64,000 nucleotides of DNA, from positions 186,001-250,000 of the forward strand of contig JAGXRG010000057.1 of the NCBI GenBank assembly GCA_018335935.1, read 5' to 3'. Shown one piece after another: positions 60,827 through 64,000 of the stretch (positions are counted from its first letter, which is position 1; every line of letters begins with the position of its first letter). The DNA is from Chitinophagaceae bacterium. GTDB taxonomy: Bacteria > Bacteroidota > Bacteroidia > Chitinophagales > Chitinophagaceae. The translations under genes and the position numbers were made by a program. The notes under the pieces were generated by a model that worked only from the letters and a program-made list of their open reading frames with translations, made no database searches and was not told where the DNA came from.

Positions 60827-63800
60827 AACACTGGCAATTGTTTTTCGTGAATTAAATTATTGAGACTTTTTAGCTCATTACTTAAAACCGATTTCCAAAT
60901 ATTAATTTGTTCATCAACTTGAGCAGAGAGCACGTCAAACACATCAAGCACTTGTTTGTTTGGAGCTCCTCTTCCTGCAGCAGCTTGATCGTACAATCCA
61001 CTCAACTTATCATCTAATCGAATGGGAAAATTCAAAACATCTTGTCCGCTTTTTGCTTTGGTTTGATGCAATGCTTCTTCAACACTAGTAATTTTTTTAA
61101 TGATGCTATCTGCTAAATGTTTTACATCTTTTGGATAATCTTTTCCTAATAAATCTTTATAGTTGTTCAATTGTGTTCTTAAATCTTTTATGTATTTTAA
61201 ATGATTAATGACTACACTAAACTTATCTCTAATTTTTATTTGGGTGTTAAACTGTGCTTGGTAATCTGCTTGAGTAACCTTGTACTGAGGTTCTGCTAAA
61301 ATATTAAACGCCACTTCGCTGCTATCATTATTCACCTTAACTCTTGCATAATATTTTCCTGGAACTGCTTTGGGTGCAGCAAGATTACCATTCCATACAA
61401 TATAACCCTCAGGAATTTTTTCTGCTTCAGGATAATTCATGTCCCAAACAAAATGATTCATGCCAGCATTAAAATCAATTTTATTTTCTTTTGAATCTTT
61501 AGTAAAAGTTTTAATGACTTGTTGCTTATCATCCATAATCGTCACACTATACTTTGTGCTATCGGTTAGGTTATTAATATAAATAGGAATGGTAATACCA
61601 TTAGCCACATTGGTTCCTACATTATTTGCATTAGCACCAAATCTTCCTCCTCTACCTATCATCCTATATTCATCATGTGGTGTAAAAACATGTAAGTTTT
61701 TTGAAGTAATAGATGAGGATTTTTGTTGCACTATACTTAAATCATCTAAAATATAAATACTTCTTCCTTGTGTACCTACAATTAAATCGTTGTTTTTAAT
61801 GGCTAAATCTGTAATAGGAACAATAGGCAAGTTCAATTGAAATGGTTGCCAACTTTCTCCATCATTATAACTAATGTACATACCATATTCTGTGCCTGCA
61901 TATAGCAAACCTTGTTTTTTTCTATCTGCTCTTAACGCTCTTGTGAAATGCATTCTATTAATTCCTGCATCAATTCTTTTCCAAGTTTTTCCATAGTCTT
62001 CTGTTTTGTATATGTAAGGTGAAAAATCATCTAACTTATATCTTGTTCCAACAAAATAGGCAACACCTTTTCTTGCAGGATCAGTTTCTATACAATTCCA
62101 CATGATCCATTTAGGACAATCAGCTGGTGTTACATTCTCCCAAGTTTTACCAGCATCTTTACTGATATGTATTAATCCATCATCACTACCTGTCCATAAT
62201 ACATCTTTTTCTAATTCAGATTCTGTTGCAGTAAAAATGGTACAGTAATATTCTACACCTGTATTATCTTTAGTAATAGAACCTCCACTAGCAGCTTGTT
62301 TGGATTTATCATTTGTGGTTAAATCTGGACTAATTTTTTGCCAAGATTTTCCTTCGTTTTCTGTAACAAATAAATGATTGGCTGCAGCATATAATTTTTT
62401 TGGATTATGTGGAGAGAAGAAGATAGGATAGTTCCATTGAAAGCGATATTGCTGAACATCTGCACCTGCACCAATACCATCGTTAGGCCAAACATTGATT
62501 AAACGATTTTCGTTGGTTTGATGATCGTATCTTGAAAGAAAGCCCATATAACTTCCACCATATGTAATATCTGGGTTGGTAGGGTCAGCAACAACATAAC
62601 CACTTTCGCCACCAGCAGTGGCCTCAAAATCGTCAGTTGTTATTGCATTACTATAACTTCTGCTTCTAATTCTAAATGCAGAATTATCTTGTTGTCCACC
62701 TAAAATTCTATAAGGAAAAGAATTATCTGTGCTCACTCTATACACTTGAACAGTGGGTTGGTTTAAATAAGTGCTCCAATTATTTCCACCATCAAAACTA
62801 ACTTGTGCCCCACCATCATCAGCAACAATCATACGCTGAGGGTTTTCTGGATCTATCCATAAATCATGATGATCTCCATGAGGTGTGCTAATGCTTTTAA
62901 ATGTTTTACCACCATCAACGCTTTTCATAAAATTTACATTAGGGCAGTACACAGTGTTCTCATTTTTTGGATCTACAAAAACTTTGGTGTAATACCATGC
63001 ACGTTGACGAATATTATTATCTGTTGAAACATTTGTAAAGCTTTCTCCGCCATCATTACTCATAAACAATCCACCTTTTTCATTTTCTATAATAGCATAA
63101 ATTTTATCTGTGTTAGAAGGAGCAATGGCAACACCAACAATACCCCATGTGCCTTTTGGTAAACCTTTTTTTGATGAGATGTTGGTCCATGTTTCTCCAC
63201 CATCTACACTTTTATATAACCCACTTCCTTCACCTCCACTTTCCATGCTATAAGGTGTACGAATCACCCTCCACATACCTGCATATAATACAGAAGGATT
63301 ACCGGATTCCATTACTAAATCGCTACAGCCTGTTTGATTATTAACGAATAAAACCTGTTTCCACGATTTTCCACCATCAACAGTTTTATAAACACCACGT
63401 TCGTTATTAGGGCCAAATAAATGTCCCATTGCAGCTACTAAAACAACATCTGGATTGTTTGGATGAATTACAATTCTAATGATATGACGAGCATCTTTTA
63501 GTCCTAAATTCTTCCACGATTTTCCAGCATCATCACTTCGCCACATACCACCTAAACCTTCACTCACATTGCCACGCATGGTATTTTCCCCTTCACCAAC
63601 ATACATAATATTTTCAGAGCTTGGTGCTATTGCTATTGCACCAATACTTCCACCAAAATATTTATCAGTAATATTTTTCCAATTGTTGCCAGCATCTGTG
63701 GTTTTAAAAACCCCACCACCAGTTGCACCAAAAAAGAAGGTGTTTTTATTTTTAAAACTACCGGTAACAGCAGCACTTCTTCCTCCTCTAAAAGGCCCAA

Positions 63801-63945
63801 TGAGCCTGTATTTCATTTGAGCAAATAAAATTGAATCAGAATTGCTTTGTACAGTTGCAATTGCCTGTGTGTTGTTTTTTTTCTTTTGAGAAAATGAAAT
63901 GGTTAATGTAGTAATGCTAATTAATAAGCAGAGAACTTTTTTCAT
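60811..63945 (-). CDS. Secreted BNR/VPS10-like repeat protein
   Basis: This 1044-residue exported protein has a signal peptide (1-19). Many Asp-box/BNR repeats follow, with KTTDAGNNWKNI, RSDDAGKSWKNLG, KTVDGGKSWKQVLF, KSVDGGETWTNIS, MSNDGGESFTNVS and ISKDAGKTWENVTP (the S/T-x-D-x-G-x-x-W pattern). They form beta-propellers of the sortilin/VPS10-like or YCF48-like type (to about residue 740). A beta-sandwich-like region and a helical C-terminal part come after it. Related Bacteroidota proteins are annotated as glycosyl hydrolases, but no catalytic residues can be named. The last residues are GIKQ, whose coding sequence is duplicated at 59579-59599. Confidence 0.85.
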   Translation of the reverse strand: MKKVLCLLISITTLTISFSQKKKNNTQAIATVQSNSDSILFAQMKYRLIGPFRGGRSAAVTGSFKNKNTFFFGATGGGVFKTTDAGNNWKNITDKYFGGSIGAIAIAPSSENIMYVGEGENTMRGNVSEGLGGMWRSDDAGKSWKNLGLKDARHIIRIVIHPNNPDVVLVAAMGHLFGPNNERGVYKTVDGGKSWKQVLFVNNQTGCSDLVMESGNPSVLYAGMWRVIRTPYSMESGGEGSGLYKSVDGGETWTNISSKKGLPKGTWGIVGVAIAPSNTDKIYAIIENEKGGLFMSNDGGESFTNVSTDNNIRQRAWYYTKVFVDPKNENTVYCPNVNFMKSVDGGKTFKSISTPHGDHHDLWIDPENPQRMIVADDGGAQVSFDGGNNWSTYLNQPTVQVYRVSTDNSFPYRILGGQQDNSAFRIRSRSYSNAITTDDFEATAGGESGYVVADPTNPDITYGGSYMGFLSRYDHQTNENRLINVWPNDGIGAGADVQQYRFQWNYPIFFSPHNPKKLYAAANHLFVTENEGKSWQKISPDLTTNDKSKQAASGGSITKDNTGVEYYCTIFTATESELEKDVLWTGSDDGLIHISKDAGKTWENVTPADCPKWIMWNCIETDPARKGVAYFVGTRYKLDDFSPYIYKTEDYGKTWKRIDAGINRMHFTRALRADRKKQGLLYAGTEYGMYISYNDGESWQPFQLNLPIVPITDLAIKNNDLIVGTQGRSIYILDDLSIVQQKSSSITSKNLHVFTPHDEYRMIGRGGRFGANANNVGTNVANGITIPIYINNLTDSTKYSVTIMDDKQQVIKTFTKDSKENKIDFNAGMNHFVWDMNYPEAEKIPEGYIVWNGNLAAPKAVPGKYYARVKVNNDSSEVAFNILAEPQYKVTQADYQAQFNTQIKIRDKFSVVINHLKYIKDLRTQLNNYKDLLGKDYPKDVKHLADSIIKKITSVEEALHQTKAKSGQDVLNFPIRLDDKLSGLYDQAAAGRGAPNKQVLDVFDVLSAQVDEQINIWKSVLSNELKSLNNLIHEKQLPVFGIKQ

Positions 63946-64000
63946 TGATTGTTTGTTTGAAATTTAAAACTAAGAAAATATTGTATTGATTTTGGTAAAA

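Noticed and set aside
1-64000. CRISPR arrays, insertion sequences, prophage, toxin-antitoxin or known defence genes
   Set aside because: I found no spaced repeat arrays, transposases, integrases, phage structural genes or recognisable defence proteins.

Overview
The window is chromosomal DNA of an AT-rich member of the Bacteroidota, most likely a Chitinophagaceae/Chitinophagales-type organism. The evidence is a T9SS type A sorting domain, gliding-motility protein GldC, bacillithiol synthase BshA, DUF2480, DUF2911, DUF3108 and Big_5 lipoproteins, a tandem rhomboid pair, and many Bacteroidota-type promoters (TTTG, about 19 bp, TAnnTTTG) with little Shine-Dalgarno signal. It is mostly housekeeping and envelope DNA. 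I saw no phage, insertion sequence, CRISPR array, rRNA operon or known defence system.

Left part (1-13 kb). This is probably the replication-origin region. A 643-bp AT-rich gap (2172-2814) between two divergent genes holds a pure A/T stretch, a run of TAA/TAG triplets and about eight DnaA-box-like 9-mers, which is the layout of a bacterial oriC. About 6.5 kb to the right, two parS-type ParB sites, one an exact copy of the classic 16-mer, lie between ybeY and mnmG. The genes here are a HerA-like ATPase, a PpiD-like foldase, recX, queD, nadD, feoA, ybeY, mnmG, rsgA and coaX.

Middle (13-45 kb). This part carries cell-envelope and metabolic genes: an L,D-transpeptidase, bshA, a GHL10-type hydrolase, a Big_5 lipoprotein, LptF/G permease followed by a superoxide dismutase with a twin-arginine signal, OmpA-like proteins, PSP1/RicT, a thiolase, a DUF1800-DUF1501 pair with a T9SS tail, rlmD, two rhomboids (the second lacking its catalytic serine motif), a BamA/TamA-like barrel, gldC-yqeY-cvpA, ruvC-recO, serA, clpS, chrA and an FKBP isomerase. 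A stand-alone C-terminal transketolase half follows.

Right part (45-64 kb). A cobalamin riboswitch precedes a BtuB-like TonB-dependent receptor. Then come an IMPDH/GMP-reductase-family enzyme, marC, hflX with a Rieske protein, and a tRNA-Asn with a textbook promoter and terminator. Next is a small module (PepSY protein, DUF2911 protein, VOC enzyme) bordered on its left by a remnant of a second VOC gene. The thrABC threonine operon follows. Last is a 1044-residue BNR/sortilin-like secreted protein whose 3' end is duplicated as a 21-bp repeat on the far side of a TPR gene, as if that gene had been placed between the large gene and its terminator.

The most interesting signals are the oriC candidate with its DnaA-trio-like element, the parS pair, the duplicated gene ends at 52.2 and 59.6 kb, and the possible competing helices downstream of the B12 riboswitch. 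I did not find a clearly new multi-gene system.
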